The notes under the pieces were generated by a model, which was not told the DNA's origin, did not search any database, and worked only from the letters and a program-made list of their open reading frames with translations. Position numbers and translations under genes: made by a program. Below, one piece after another: positions 34,215-43,935 of a stretch of 64,000 nt of DNA; the first letter of the stretch is position 1, and each line of letters begins with the position of its first letter. Origin of the DNA: Mesolinea sp964536465 (GTDB lineage Bacteria; Chloroflexota; Anaerolineae; Anaerolineales; Anaerolineaceae); the NCBI GenBank assembly GCA_964536465.1, contig CAZHXQ010000001.1, positions 1 to 64,000 on the forward strand, written 5' to 3'.

Positions 34215-35166
34215 GGAATTGGACCTTTCCACCCAACGCGTCTGCGTTACAGGTGGCGCCGGCTTTTTAGGCACACATCTGATTAAAAAGCTGAAGGAAC
34301 ATGGCGCCACAGAAATATTCGTGCCGCAATACCCTGAGTATGACCTGGTCAAAGGCGCGGATGTCATCGGCATGATAGATGATGCCAGACCCGATGTGAT
34401 CATACATCTGGCAGCCAAGGTCGGCGGGATTGGCGCAAATCGTGAAAAGCCGGGCGAGTTCTTCTATGACAACCTGATGATGGGCATTCAACTTATCCAC
34501 CATGCCTGGCAGATGGGTGTGGAAAAATTTGTCGCCATCGGAACCATTTGTGCTTACCCTAAATTCACCCCGATTCCATTCAAAGAAGAAGCCCTCTGGG
34601 AGGGTTACCCCGAAGAAACCAACGCGCCCTATGGGCTGGCCAAGAAGATGCTGCTGGTACAGTCGCAGGCTTATCGCGATCAATACGGTTACAACTCGAT
34701 CTTCCTGCTGCCGGTCAACCTTTATGGTCCTGGTGACAATTTTGACCCCGCGAGCTCGCATGTTATCCCGGCGCTGATTCGCAAATGCCTGGAAGCCAAA
34801 GAGCAAGGTGCTAAAGAAATCATCGCCTGGGGGGATGGCTCTCCGACGCGCGAGTTTATCTATGTCGATGACGCCGCCGAAGGCATCACCCTGGCCACAA
34901 TGCGCTACAACAGTTCTGACCCGGTCAACATTGGGTCAAGTTTTGAGATTTCAATTAAAGACTTAACGGAACTGATTGCCCGTTTGACCGGTTTCGAGGG
35001 CGAGGTACGTTGGGATACCAGCAAGCCAAACGGCCAACCCAGGCGTAAGCTTGACACCACTCGCGCCAAAGAACGTTTCGGATTCGAGGCAAAAACTAAT
35101 TTTGAAGATGGACTTCGCCGTACGATTGAATGGTATGCGAATGAAAGGGCACATGGCAGAGCCTAA
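34207..35166 (+). CDS. fcl: GDP-L-fucose synthase-like NAD-dependent epimerase/reductase
   Basis: 319 residues from ATG 34207 (GAGGTGATC upstream), overlapping the regulator gene by 8 bp. Rossmann motif T-G-G-A-G-F-L-G near the N-terminus, the GDP-fucose synthase segment A-A-K-V-G-G-I-G-A-N and the catalytic Y-x-x-x-K in N-A-P-Y-G-L-A-K-K. The family converts GDP-4-keto-6-deoxymannose to GDP-fucose. No GDP-mannose dehydratase is in the window, so the precursor must come from elsewhere or the substrate differs. Confidence 0.85.
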   Translation: MDKELDLSTQRVCVTGGAGFLGTHLIKKLKEHGATEIFVPQYPEYDLVKGADVIGMIDDARPDVIIHLAAKVGGIGANREKPGEFFYDNLMMGIQLIHHAWQMGVEKFVAIGTICAYPKFTPIPFKEEALWEGYPEETNAPYGLAKKMLLVQSQAYRDQYGYNSIFLLPVNLYGPGDNFDPASSHVIPALIRKCLEAKEQGAKEIIAWGDGSPTREFIYVDDAAEGITLATMRYNSSDPVNIGSSFEISIKDLTELIARLTGFEGEVRWDTSKPNGQPRRKLDTTRAKERFGFEAKTNFEDGLRRTIEWYANERAHGRA

Positions 35167-35998
35167 AACACTGACCTCCAACCAGGTGATCACCATCGAG
35201 CCATCCAAAGGATGGCTTGGCATCAATCTTGGTGAGCTCTGGCATTACCGCGAGCTGATCTATTTTCTCACCTGGCGTGATATCAAAGTGCGCTACAAGC
35301 AAGCAGCCCTGGGCATTGCCTGGGCGATTCTGCAGCCCGTTTTGACCACTCTGATCACCTCGATAGTTTTTGGCTATCTGCTTGAAGTCGACACGGGCGA
35401 TTTGCCCTATCCGGTTTTTACTCTTGCGGCCTTATTGCCCTGGCACCTTTTCCAGCTCTCACTGCAGAAAAGCAGCATCAGCCTGGTGGGCAACGCCAAT
35501 CTGATCACCAAGGTTTACTTCCCCCGGTTGATGATCCCGCTTTCATCAGTTTTGGCAGTCCTGGTTGATTTCGCGATTACCTTATTTATCTTGTTCGTGG
35601 CTATGCTGATTTACAAACTTCCGCTGACCTGGAACGTCTTGTGGTTGATTCCGTTGACCTTGCTGACCATCCTGGCTGCCCTGGCAGTGGGCTTATGGCT
35701 CTCTGCCCTCAACGTGCAATACCGTGACATCCAGCAGATGGTGCCGTTCCTGCTGCAGATCTGGATGTATGCTACCCCGATTGTTTACCCGATCACGATT
35801 ATCCCTGAAGGTACTATCCGCAATCTCTACAGCCTTAACCCGATGGTTGGGGTGGTGCAGGGCTTCCGATGGGCGCTGTTTGGCGGCACTCCGCCAGACA
35901 TGACCCTCTTGTTCTCTTCTGTCGCGGTGGTCTTGTTGCTCGTCAGCGGTCTCTTTTTCTTCCGCCGGATGGAAAAAACCTTCGCGGACGTGGTGTAA
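35153..35998 (+). CDS. wzm: ABC-2 polysaccharide export permease (Wzm-like)
   Basis: 281 residues, six predicted helices, with the Wzm/TagG opening L-W-H-Y-R-E-L-I-Y-F-L-T-W-R-D-I-K-V-R-Y-K-Q. It forms the membrane channel that moves a finished glycan, usually lipid-linked, across the inner membrane. ATG 35153 is preferred; earlier in-frame codons lie inside the previous gene. It precedes wzt by 1 nt. Confidence 0.9.
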   Translation: MAEPKTLTSNQVITIEPSKGWLGINLGELWHYRELIYFLTWRDIKVRYKQAALGIAWAILQPVLTTLITSIVFGYLLEVDTGDLPYPVFTLAALLPWHLFQLSLQKSSISLVGNANLITKVYFPRLMIPLSSVLAVLVDFAITLFILFVAMLIYKLPLTWNVLWLIPLTLLTILAALAVGLWLSALNVQYRDIQQMVPFLLQIWMYATPIVYPITIIPEGTIRNLYSLNPMVGVVQGFRWALFGGTPPDMTLLFSSVAVVLLLVSGLFFFRRMEKTFADVV

Positions 35999-35999
35999 C

Positions 36000-37274
36000 A
36001 TGGACAAAGACACATCAATTGTCGTTCAAGGTATCGGTAAGCGCTATAACATTGGCGCATTCCAGGAGCGCCAGGATACACTGCGTGACCTGATTGTCAA
36101 CCAGGTGCAAAATTTGGGCGGTCTCTTTCGTAAAGGCAAAGGTGGAAGCAAAAAAGATTACATCTGGGCCCTGCGAGATGTCAGCTTTGAAGTCAAACAG
36201 GGTCAGGCTTTGGGGATCATCGGTCGTAACGGCGCAGGAAAGAGCACCTTGCTCAAAGTGCTTTCCCGTGTGACCAACCCGACCGAAGGCTATGGCGAAT
36301 TACGGGGCAGGGTTGGTTCTCTCCTGGAGGTTGGCACCGGTTTTCATCCTGAATTGACCGGCAGGGAGAATATTTTCCTTAACGGTGCCATTCTGGGAAT
36401 GCACAAAAAAGAAATTGAAGCCCGTTTCGATGAGATTGTCGCTTTTTCTGAAGTCGAAAAATTTATTGACACGCCAGTCAAGCGCTATTCATCGGGTATG
36501 TACCTGAGGCTTGCTTTCGCGGTGGCAGCGCATCTGGAACCAGAAATTCTGGTTGTAGATGAAGTCTTGGCGGTGGGGGACGCGGATTTTCAACGAAAGA
36601 GCCTGGGCAAGATGGGCGATGTCGCCAGTTCTGGCCGAACGGTTTTGTTCGTGAGTCATAACATGTCAGCCATTTTGCGCCTGACCCAGGAATCCATCGT
36701 GCTGGATAAGGGCCGGGTGTTGATGCGCGCCCCCTCGGCTGAAGCAGTCGATTTTTACCTCAACCGCGGCCTCTCCAAGTTGGGCGAGCGTTATTGGGAA
36801 GAGGATGAAATCCCAGCCTCAAGCAGTCCGTTCAAACCTCTGGCAATCAGAATTGTCGATAAAGATGGCAACGTCTCTGATTCAGTACGCTCGGTCGACC
36901 CCATCACGATTGAAATTGACTATGAACTCAGCGATGATATCACAGGTCTGCGCGTAGGTTACTATCTGTTGACGCCCAGGGGGGAGCCGGTTTTTACCAG
37001 CTTCGACACTGACTCCGAAGAATTGTTCCGTGAGTATGCCGGCAGGGCCAAGGGTGTTTATGCAAGCCGTTGTGTTATCCCTGCCAATACATTAAACGAA
37101 GGTCGTTTTGTGCTGGGTATGAACGCCAGCTCTTACCGCATTAAACGTTATTTCCAGGACGATCAGGCGCTCAGCTTCACGGTTGATGCCAGTGGTGCCC
37201 CAGGTACCCAATGGCCAGAGCCGAGACCTGGCGCAGTCAGGCCTGCTTTAGACTGGACAATTAACGAACGGTGA
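36000..37274 (+). CDS. wzt: ABC polysaccharide export ATPase with C-terminal carbohydrate-binding domain (Wzt-like)
   Basis: 424 residues. ATPase domain (1-250) with Walker A GRNGAGKST, the Wzt-type segment G-T-G-F-H-P-E-L-T-G-R-E-N-I, signature Y-S-S-G-M-Y-L-R and Walker B E-I-L-V-V-D-E-V-L. A C-terminal beta-sandwich (about 265-400) as in Wzt proteins that recognise the chain end of the exported glycan. With Wzm it sets the export mode: ABC-dependent, not Wzx/Wzy. Confidence 0.92.
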   Translation: MDKDTSIVVQGIGKRYNIGAFQERQDTLRDLIVNQVQNLGGLFRKGKGGSKKDYIWALRDVSFEVKQGQALGIIGRNGAGKSTLLKVLSRVTNPTEGYGELRGRVGSLLEVGTGFHPELTGRENIFLNGAILGMHKKEIEARFDEIVAFSEVEKFIDTPVKRYSSGMYLRLAFAVAAHLEPEILVVDEVLAVGDADFQRKSLGKMGDVASSGRTVLFVSHNMSAILRLTQESIVLDKGRVLMRAPSAEAVDFYLNRGLSKLGERYWEEDEIPASSSPFKPLAIRIVDKDGNVSDSVRSVDPITIEIDYELSDDITGLRVGYYLLTPRGEPVFTSFDTDSEELFREYAGRAKGVYASRCVIPANTLNEGRFVLGMNASSYRIKRYFQDDQALSFTVDASGAPGTQWPEPRPGAVRPALDWTINER

Positions 37275-37279
37275 GTCCT

Positions 37280-38926
37280 ATGAGCGCGAAAATTAAAAAT
37301 TTTCTTGGTGAACTGCCCCTGACTGTTGAAGCCTATTGGGCGATGCACGGCAGGAACAAACCTTTGCTGGCACACTATCAGCTTGATAGTTTGAAGGAAG
37401 TGCTGCCAGAAGCCGTCAGAGATGTTCAGCGGTACCAGCGAAAAGCGCAAAAATCGCGCAAAATTTGCATTTTTGCCACGCTGCATTACTGGATCGAGCA
37501 GTCGATGTTGGTTGCGCTTGCCCTGGCAGGGCAAGGTCACCGGGTGACCTTCTCCTGGTTGCCCTACGCCGACTGGGATAAAGAAATCAGCCGCTTCGAT
37601 CTGCGCCGGCAAGATTTATATACTTTGGATGCACTCAAGCCAGCTGCTCAAGTAATGCGCATAGATAGCCTTCTGGCGCACAGCCTGTCTGCCGGCAAGC
37701 GACCCCAGCTGACAACCGAGCTACGTGAAATCGTTGATCAGGTTTCTGACTACGATACGCAATATACGCTGCAAATCGAAGAAACCGATCTTTCCAGCCC
37801 ACTCTACCAATTGCGTCAACAACGCAACGGTCAGGCCGCGCTGGCAATTTTCGATTGGCTGCAAAAAGAAAAGCCAGATTTGTTGATTATCCCGAACGGA
37901 ACCATCCTCGAAATGGGCGTTGCTTACCAAATCGCCCGCTCACAGGGAATTGAGACAATAACCTTCGAATTTGCCGACCAGCAGGAACGCATCTGGCTGG
38001 CGCAAGATGACGAAATTATGCAGCATAACACCTCAGATCTGTGGAATCAGCTTGGCGAACAACCTTTGCCGCAAAAAGCCAGGTATGCATTGATGAGTTT
38101 ATTTGGCGCTCGCAAAAATGCCCGCCTATGGGGTAACTTTGCCCGCCAATGGCAGCAAAAAGAGAGCCAAGGCGGCGCCAGCGTCCGCGACAGACTCAAT
38201 TTGGATTCGCGACCGCTCGCGCTGTTGGCCACCAACGTTTTAGGTGACAGCCTCACCCTCGGCAGGCAGCGCATTACCGCTACCATGGCAGAAATGATCG
38301 TCAAGACCATCGGCTACTTTGCTCGCCACCCGCAGTTGCAGCTGGTGGTGCGCGTTCATCCTGGCGAGCTAAAAACCCACGGCACTTCAATGGTCGAGGT
38401 GATCGAACAGGCATACCCCGCCCTGCCAGACAACATTCGCATCATCCGACCGGAAGATAAAACTAACACTTACGATCTGATGGAAATCGCTGACTTTGGG
38501 TTGGTTTACACAACCACCGTTGGAATGGAGATGACTATGAACGGTCTGCCAGTGATCGTCACAGGTAAGACCCATTATGCCGGCAAAGGCTTCACCCTTG
38601 ATCCGCAGAGCTGGCAGGAATATGAGCAGATGCTCGACCGTGTCAGCGAGAATCCCAAATCTGCCAGACTGACCCCAGAGCAAATTGAAAAGGCCTGGAT
38701 GTATGCTTATTTGTTCTTTTTTGAATTTTCTTTGCCTTTTCCCTGGCATATCCTTTGGCTAGAAGAAGACTTCAAAAAACGACCCATAGGTTACGTCTTG
38801 TCCGATGAAGGTCAGCAGAGGTATGGTCAGACCTTTGATTATCTGGTTGGTAAGCCGCTTGACTGGGAGGCTCGGGGTCTTGCCAGGCTGGAAACATTGC
38901 CAATTGACGAGGAGATCTCCCTATGA
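37280..38926 (+). CDS. Capsule-type GT-B glycosyltransferase (KpsC/KpsS/LipB-like)
   Basis: About 548 residues. The C-terminal half has the capsule-synthesis pattern V-V-R-V-H-P-G-E-L-K, then a D-L-M-E-I-A-D-F-G-L-V-Y-T-T-T-V-G-M-E segment and V-I-V-T-G-K-T-H-Y. This superfamily includes the beta-Kdo transferases KpsC and KpsS, which use CMP-sugars; that fits an operon making CMP-nonulosonates. ATG 37280 has GGTGAG 4 nt upstream; GTG 37271 is an alternative that overlaps the wzt stop. A related protein lies at 53333. Confidence 0.75.
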   Translation: MSAKIKNFLGELPLTVEAYWAMHGRNKPLLAHYQLDSLKEVLPEAVRDVQRYQRKAQKSRKICIFATLHYWIEQSMLVALALAGQGHRVTFSWLPYADWDKEISRFDLRRQDLYTLDALKPAAQVMRIDSLLAHSLSAGKRPQLTTELREIVDQVSDYDTQYTLQIEETDLSSPLYQLRQQRNGQAALAIFDWLQKEKPDLLIIPNGTILEMGVAYQIARSQGIETITFEFADQQERIWLAQDDEIMQHNTSDLWNQLGEQPLPQKARYALMSLFGARKNARLWGNFARQWQQKESQGGASVRDRLNLDSRPLALLATNVLGDSLTLGRQRITATMAEMIVKTIGYFARHPQLQLVVRVHPGELKTHGTSMVEVIEQAYPALPDNIRIIRPEDKTNTYDLMEIADFGLVYTTTVGMEMTMNGLPVIVTGKTHYAGKGFTLDPQSWQEYEQMLDRVSENPKSARLTPEQIEKAWMYAYLFFFEFSLPFPWHILWLEEDFKKRPIGYVLSDEGQQRYGQTFDYLVGKPLDWEARGLARLETLPIDEEISL

Positions 38927-39816
38927 ACCAGGATTCGGTCAAGCACGAAATCGGTCAGTTCTATGACGAAATCGGCTGGCAACTAGAGGCAGAAGGCGTA
39001 TACCAAAACGCTCGTTATGAAGACCTGCGTCCGGTATCCGCAGAATATATTCACAAATGCCACATGCGTGTCAAACGCTATCTGGCTCCCAGCGGCAAGT
39101 ACCTGCTGGACGGCGGATCCGGGCCGGTGCAATATGACGAATACCTGACCTATTCTGAAGGGTACCAGTACAGAGTATGTATGGACCTGTCGCTGGTAGC
39201 TTTAGTGGAGGCTCGCAAACGTCTGGGTGAGAAGGGCATCTATATCAATGCTGATATCGCCAACTTGCCCTTCCGTTCGGATGTTTTCGATGGCATCGTC
39301 TCCTTGCACACCATCCACCACGTTCCGATCGAAGAAAAAGTTGGTGTCTACCAAGGGCTGCACCGTTGCCTGAAACCTGGCCGTACAATGGTTACAGTGG
39401 ATGGTTGGTCAGAAGTGCCATTAGCCAAACCGATGCAGTTCCTAATGCGCGTAGCTAACAGATTGCGCCGCTGGACAGGCAAGGAAGCTGCCGCTATGCC
39501 AGACGGATTTTCCGCCAGCCAGGCGAATATGCAAGAAAAAAAGCCTGATCAGGAACCGGTTGGGACTTTCGTGCTGAAAACCTCAGCCCGGTGGTTTCAC
39601 AGCGTGATGAAAGGCATCTTGCCTTATGAAATTCGCGTCTGGCGCAGTGTTTCGGTAAGATTCCTGCGCTCAGTTATCCAGCCAGAATGGGCTGGGCGCT
39701 TCTGGTTAAAACTTTTGTATCGCCTGGAAGAATGGTTTCCGCATTATTTTGGTGAAAACGGGCAATACCCGCTCATAATCATTTCAAAAGAGAACGCAGG
39801 TAGCGCTAAGGAGTAA
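38923..39816 (+). CDS. Class I SAM-dependent methyltransferase
   Basis: 297 residues. SAM-binding motif I is L-L-D-G-G-S-G-P-V near residue 65 and motif post-I C-M-D-L-S; the V-S-L-H-T-I-H-H-V-P segment resembles motif IV. Such proteins in glycan operons methylate sugars or end groups. ATG overlaps the previous stop as ATGA. Confidence 0.85.
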   Translation: MNQDSVKHEIGQFYDEIGWQLEAEGVYQNARYEDLRPVSAEYIHKCHMRVKRYLAPSGKYLLDGGSGPVQYDEYLTYSEGYQYRVCMDLSLVALVEARKRLGEKGIYINADIANLPFRSDVFDGIVSLHTIHHVPIEEKVGVYQGLHRCLKPGRTMVTVDGWSEVPLAKPMQFLMRVANRLRRWTGKEAAAMPDGFSASQANMQEKKPDQEPVGTFVLKTSARWFHSVMKGILPYEIRVWRSVSVRFLRSVIQPEWAGRFWLKLLYRLEEWFPHYFGENGQYPLIIISKENAGSAKE

Positions 39817-39818
39817 GT

Positions 39819-40829
39819 ATGGACTGGCAAGATAAGGTCGTTTTGGTAACGGGGGGAACAGGATCCTTCGGTAAGAAATTTATTCGCATTTTGCTGGATG
39901 AATATAACCCGGCTAAAGTGATTGTTTATAGCCGCGATGAGCTCAAACAACACGATATGCAGACGACGGGCGGTTTCAACGACCCCCGAATACGTTATTT
40001 TATCGGCGATGTACGCGACAAAGAGCGTCTGATCAGGGCCATGTATGGTGTCAACATTGTGGTGCATTCCGCAGCGCTTAAACAGGTTCCGGCCTGTGAA
40101 TACAACCCAATGGAAGCGATTAAGACGAACATCCTCGGCTCCGCCAACGTTATTGACGCTGCTATTGAGAACGGGGTCGAAAAAGTGCTGGCGCTGTCGA
40201 CTGATAAAGCTGTCAACCCCATCAATCTTTACGGTGCCACCAAGCTGGCGGCTGAGAAACTGATGGTGCAGAGCAATGCCTATGCCGGCGGGCGCAAAAC
40301 CCGCATTTCGTGCACTCGTTACGGCAATGTGGTTGGCTCGCGCGGATCGGTCGTTCCGCTTTTCATCAGTCAGCGCCCTACTGGCGTCCTGACCATCACG
40401 GATGAACGAATGACCCGTTTCTGGATGTCGCTTGAACAAGGCGTGCGCTTCGTGATCAGCTGCATTGAGCAAATGCAAGGAGGCGAAGTCTTTATCCCTA
40501 AGATTCCCAGCATGAAAATGACGGACCTGGCCAAAGCAATGGCACCTGAGGCCGAAATCCGAATTATCGGCATTCGCCCCGGCGAGAAATTGCACGAAAG
40601 TCTGATCTCAGAAGACGAAGCCCGCACTACTATTGAGCTCCCTGATATGTATGTTGTTCAGCCCGCCGGCGCGGATCTTTGGTTTGGCCGAGCCTGGCAA
40701 GAAAAGGGCCAACCTGTCCCTGATGGCTTCGTCTACAATAGTGGCACCAATTCTGATTGGCTGGATGTAGAAGGCATTATGGCAATCATCAAACCGATCG
40801 AAGAAGAACTGGCGGAGGCCAGAAAATAA
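39819..40829 (+). CDS. UDP-GlcNAc 4,6-dehydratase (PseB/LegB-like)
   Basis: 336 residues: T-G-G-T-G-S-F-G nucleotide motif, S-R-D-E-L-K-Q, S-A-A-L-K-Q-V-P and the catalytic N-L-Y-G-A-T-K. This is the short, soluble PseB-type dehydratase, which begins pseudaminic or legionaminic acid or amino-6-deoxysugar synthesis by forming UDP-4-keto-6-deoxy-HexNAc. The expected next enzyme, a PseC/LegC aminotransferase, is not in this operon; a reductase follows instead, as in WbjB-WbjC-type pathways to N-acetyl-fucosamine-like sugars. Confidence 0.88.
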   Translation: MDWQDKVVLVTGGTGSFGKKFIRILLDEYNPAKVIVYSRDELKQHDMQTTGGFNDPRIRYFIGDVRDKERLIRAMYGVNIVVHSAALKQVPACEYNPMEAIKTNILGSANVIDAAIENGVEKVLALSTDKAVNPINLYGATKLAAEKLMVQSNAYAGGRKTRISCTRYGNVVGSRGSVVPLFISQRPTGVLTITDERMTRFWMSLEQGVRFVISCIEQMQGGEVFIPKIPSMKMTDLAKAMAPEAEIRIIGIRPGEKLHESLISEDEARTTIELPDMYVVQPAGADLWFGRAWQEKGQPVPDGFVYNSGTNSDWLDVEGIMAIIKPIEEELAEARK

Positions 40830-40830
40830 A

Positions 40831-41751
40831 ATGACCCGCTTGCTGATCACCGGCGTGAGTGGATTGCTGGGTATCAACCTGGCGCTTGAGGCTGTCGGGG
40901 CGGGCCACGAAGTAGTTGGTTGGACTCACAGCCGTTCTTTGAAGGGTGTGCCTTTCGAGCAGGAGACCGTCTGCTTGGAAGACCTTGAGGTTCTGCCTGT
41001 GGCACTTCAGAGAGCCCGCCCGGAGGCGCTCATCCATTGCGCCGCGATTGCCAACCTGGATGAAGCGGAACAAAATCCCCAGCACACTTTTTTGGTTAAC
41101 GCCCAGGCACCTGGCGTGTTAGCGCGTGCCTCAAAGGAAGCAGGTATCCCTTTTGTCCAAATTTCCACCGACGCGGTCTTTGACGGCAGTAAGGGTAACT
41201 ACAACGAAGAAGACCCGCCGAACCCACAAAACACCTACGCGCAATCAAAACTGGCTGGAGAACAGGCTGTTCGGAATGAATATCCGGAGGCGCTGGTGGC
41301 CAGGGTCGTTTTTTATGGTTGGTCGCTCAGCGGCAAGCGCAGCCTGGCGGAGTTCTTTTTTAATAATCTCAGCCAGGGCAAGCAGGTCAAGGGCTTCACT
41401 GACTCGATCTTCAGCCCCCTCTACGCGCGAGATTTGGCCGAACTGCTCCTGGAAGCCCTCTCGAAAAATCTGCGGGGAACCTACCATTTCTTTTCCAGAG
41501 AGAGTTTGAGCAAATATGATTTTGGCATGGCCATGGCGGATCGCTTCGGTTTAGATCAAAACCTGATCACAGCAGTAAAAACCGCCCAGGGCAACTTGAA
41601 TATCCCCCGTTCGCTCAATCTCAGTGCAAGCAGCGCTAAACTCTGTACAGCGCTTGGCCATGAAATTCCGGGTGTGGTCGAGGGACTGGAGCGAATGTTT
41701 GCAGACTGTCAGCACGGTCTGCGCAAACGCCTGGCAGCTTTTTTGGCATAA
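40831..41751 (+). CDS. RmlD-like sugar-nucleotide reductase
   Basis: 306 residues with G-V-S-G-L-L-G-I-N-L at the N-terminus, the RmlD segment I-S-T-D-A-V-F-D-G and catalytic N-T-Y-A-Q-S-K. It likely reduces a 4-keto sugar nucleotide, most simply the product of the dehydratase that ends 1 nt upstream. Confidence 0.82.
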   Translation: MTRLLITGVSGLLGINLALEAVGAGHEVVGWTHSRSLKGVPFEQETVCLEDLEVLPVALQRARPEALIHCAAIANLDEAEQNPQHTFLVNAQAPGVLARASKEAGIPFVQISTDAVFDGSKGNYNEEDPPNPQNTYAQSKLAGEQAVRNEYPEALVARVVFYGWSLSGKRSLAEFFFNNLSQGKQVKGFTDSIFSPLYARDLAELLLEALSKNLRGTYHFFSRESLSKYDFGMAMADRFGLDQNLITAVKTAQGNLNIPRSLNLSASSAKLCTALGHEIPGVVEGLERMFADCQHGLRKRLAAFLA

Positions 41752-41762
41752 TAGGAGAAAAT

Positions 41763-42830
41763 ATGGAACTCAAAATTGGCAAGCACCTGATCGGTGACAA
41801 ACATCCTACATACTTTATCGCGGATATCGCCGCCAATCATGACGGCAGCCTGGAACGCGCACTGCATCTTATCCACCTGGCCGCTCAAGCAGGAGCCAAT
41901 GCCGCTAAGTTCCAAAACTTCCGCGGGGCAGAGATTGTTTCCGATTACGGCTTCAATCACATGAATGCCCAGGTCTCTCACCAGGCTAATTGGAAAAAGA
42001 GCGTGACCCAAGTCTATGATGACGCCTCTATACCCTTTAACTGGACGCCGATCCTCAAGCGGGAGTGCGACCAGGCTGGGATTGACTATTTCTCTTCCCC
42101 CTATGACTTTGAAGCCACAGATATGCTCGACTCCTACGTGCCCGCTTATAAAATCGGCTCAGGCGATATCACCTGGATGGAAAATTGCCTGCGCATGGCC
42201 GAAAAAGGCAAACCGGTACTGCTGGCAACAGGCGCTTCCCATATTGGCGAAGTCCAGCGAGCAGTAGAAGCCATCCTGGCGGTTAACCCAAAATTGATTT
42301 TAATGCAGTGCAATACCAATTACACAGCTGCTGATGGTAACTTCGACAACATCCATCTGAATGTGCTCAAAACCTACCATCAGATCTGGCCGGAGCTGAT
42401 TTTAGGCCTCAGCGACCATACTCACGGTCATGCTACCGTGCTGGGTGCGGTCGCCCTGGGTGCCCGTGTAATAGAAAAACATTTCACTGACGATAACGAT
42501 CGCGAGGGGCCGGACCATGCCTTTGCCATGAACCCGCAAAGCTGGGCAGAAATGGTGCGTAACACCCGCCAACTGGAACGCGCACTTGGTTCTGGCAATA
42601 AATTTGTAACTGACAATGAAAAAGAAACTGTGGTTGTGCAACGCCGCTGCCTGAGGGCTGGACGGGACATACAAACCGGTGAGAGGCTGACCCGTGAGAT
42701 GATTGCTGTGCTGCGCCCGGCCACCCCCGGTGCGATTGAGCCCCACGAAGTCGACAGGGTGGTTGGTCTTAAAGCGCTCAGAGATATCACGCGTGGGCAG
42801 GAACTGCGCTGGACGCAGTTAGGCGATTAA
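41763..42830 (+). CDS. neuB: NeuB-family nonulosonate synthase with SAF domain (copy 1)
   Basis: 355 residues. TIM-barrel domain (1-280) with Y-F-I-A-D-I-A-A-N-H-D-G, N-A-A-K-F-Q-N-F and L-G-L-S-D-H-T-H-G-H; C-terminal SAF (antifreeze-like) domain (about 295-353) with the R-R-C-L-R-A-G-R-D-I opening. NeuB enzymes condense PEP with a hexosamine or hexose (phosphate) to a nine-carbon sugar acid. AGGAG lies 6 nt before ATG. Which NulO is made cannot be told. A second, shorter NeuB is at 52456. Confidence 0.88.
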   Translation: MELKIGKHLIGDKHPTYFIADIAANHDGSLERALHLIHLAAQAGANAAKFQNFRGAEIVSDYGFNHMNAQVSHQANWKKSVTQVYDDASIPFNWTPILKRECDQAGIDYFSSPYDFEATDMLDSYVPAYKIGSGDITWMENCLRMAEKGKPVLLATGASHIGEVQRAVEAILAVNPKLILMQCNTNYTAADGNFDNIHLNVLKTYHQIWPELILGLSDHTHGHATVLGAVALGARVIEKHFTDDNDREGPDHAFAMNPQSWAEMVRNTRQLERALGSGNKFVTDNEKETVVVQRRCLRAGRDIQTGERLTREMIAVLRPATPGAIEPHEVDRVVGLKALRDITRGQELRWTQLGD

Positions 42831-42833
42831 CCT

Positions 42834-43934
42834 ATGCGAATAATGTACTTGACCCGTTCAGATTCTGTTCATGATCAGCGTTTCATGCAGACGCTGGCTG
42901 AAAGTGAGTTTGAGGCTTTTGTCTGGCGCTTACTTTCGGGTGATTACCCTACCCCTGAAGGAGTGACAACTTTAGATTGGCAGGGGATTGGCGGAGGTTT
43001 GCAAGCCTGGAATTTGCCTTTCGCCCAGAGAAAGTTAGAGCAGGCCATTCGAGAGGTCCAACCCGATCTGATTCACGCCGGCCCGTTGCACGACCTGGCC
43101 TTTTTGGCTGCTAAGACAGGCTTTGCCAATCTTCTCTCGATGAGTTGGGGGTTCGATTTGATGAAAGATGTGCGGGTCGATAAGCTGACCGAACACCGCA
43201 CCCGATTTGCCCTGCAGCGTTCCAAAGGTTTGATAACCGACGCCTACTGCTCTGCAGAGGCAGCCGCCGGTCTTGGTTTTCCCCGTGAAGATATCTGCAT
43301 ATTCCCCTGGGGTGTCAACTTGCAGCACTTCTCTCCTGCCAACGCGCGCAAGAGCGGTCTCGCCTGGCGGCAAAAAATGGGTTGGGAGGATAATTTGGTC
43401 CTGTTGTGCCTGCGCAGTTGGGAACCCAACTACGGGGTCGGCACGCTCCTGGCTGCTTTTGAAAAAGCGGCAGCTGAAAAGCAGAACTTGCGTCTGATAT
43501 TACTGGGCGATGGCAGCCTGCATGACGAATACTTGCGAGTGTTAGAGGATGAGAGTTTCAAAGACAAAGTTTTTATCGGCGGTCGGGTTCCAAACCAGGA
43601 ACTGGTCAAGTTTTATGGCGCTGCCGATGTGTATGTCACTCCCAGTCATGTGGACGGTTCTTCCGTCTCGCTGATGGAAGCCCTGGCTTGCGGGTTACCC
43701 ACAATCGCCTCGGACATACCGGCTAACCTCGAATGGGTGTACCATAATGAAAACGGCTGGATTTTCCCTGACAATAATATTAACGCTCTCAGGGAGACCA
43801 TTCTGAACTGCCATCCAAACTTAGAAATGGCAGAACGCGCCAGGGCAACTGCTGAAAGCAAAGCCGACTGGCAAAAAAACCGGCAAATTTTGTTGGACTG
43901 TTACCGACAATTGCTGCCCAATGAAGGAAAATAA
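42834..43934 (+). CDS. GT4-family glycosyltransferase
   Basis: 366 residues, GT-B fold. The C-terminal half carries I-L-L-G-D-G-S-L, F-I-G-G-R-V-P, V-Y-V-T-P-S-H-V-D-G-S-S-V-S-L-M-E-A-L-A-C-G-L-P: the GT4 E-x7-E pattern for the nucleotide-sugar donor. Donor and acceptor are unknown. Confidence 0.88.
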   Translation: MRIMYLTRSDSVHDQRFMQTLAESEFEAFVWRLLSGDYPTPEGVTTLDWQGIGGGLQAWNLPFAQRKLEQAIREVQPDLIHAGPLHDLAFLAAKTGFANLLSMSWGFDLMKDVRVDKLTEHRTRFALQRSKGLITDAYCSAEAAAGLGFPREDICIFPWGVNLQHFSPANARKSGLAWRQKMGWEDNLVLLCLRSWEPNYGVGTLLAAFEKAAAEKQNLRLILLGDGSLHDEYLRVLEDESFKDKVFIGGRVPNQELVKFYGAADVYVTPSHVDGSSVSLMEALACGLPTIASDIPANLEWVYHNENGWIFPDNNINALRETILNCHPNLEMAERARATAESKADWQKNRQILLDCYRQLLPNEGK

Positions 43935-43935
43935 A

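Noticed and set aside
34493..34501. DnaA-box-like TTATCCACC (also at 41869-41877)
   Set aside because: Single mismatched sites inside coding regions, not clustered.
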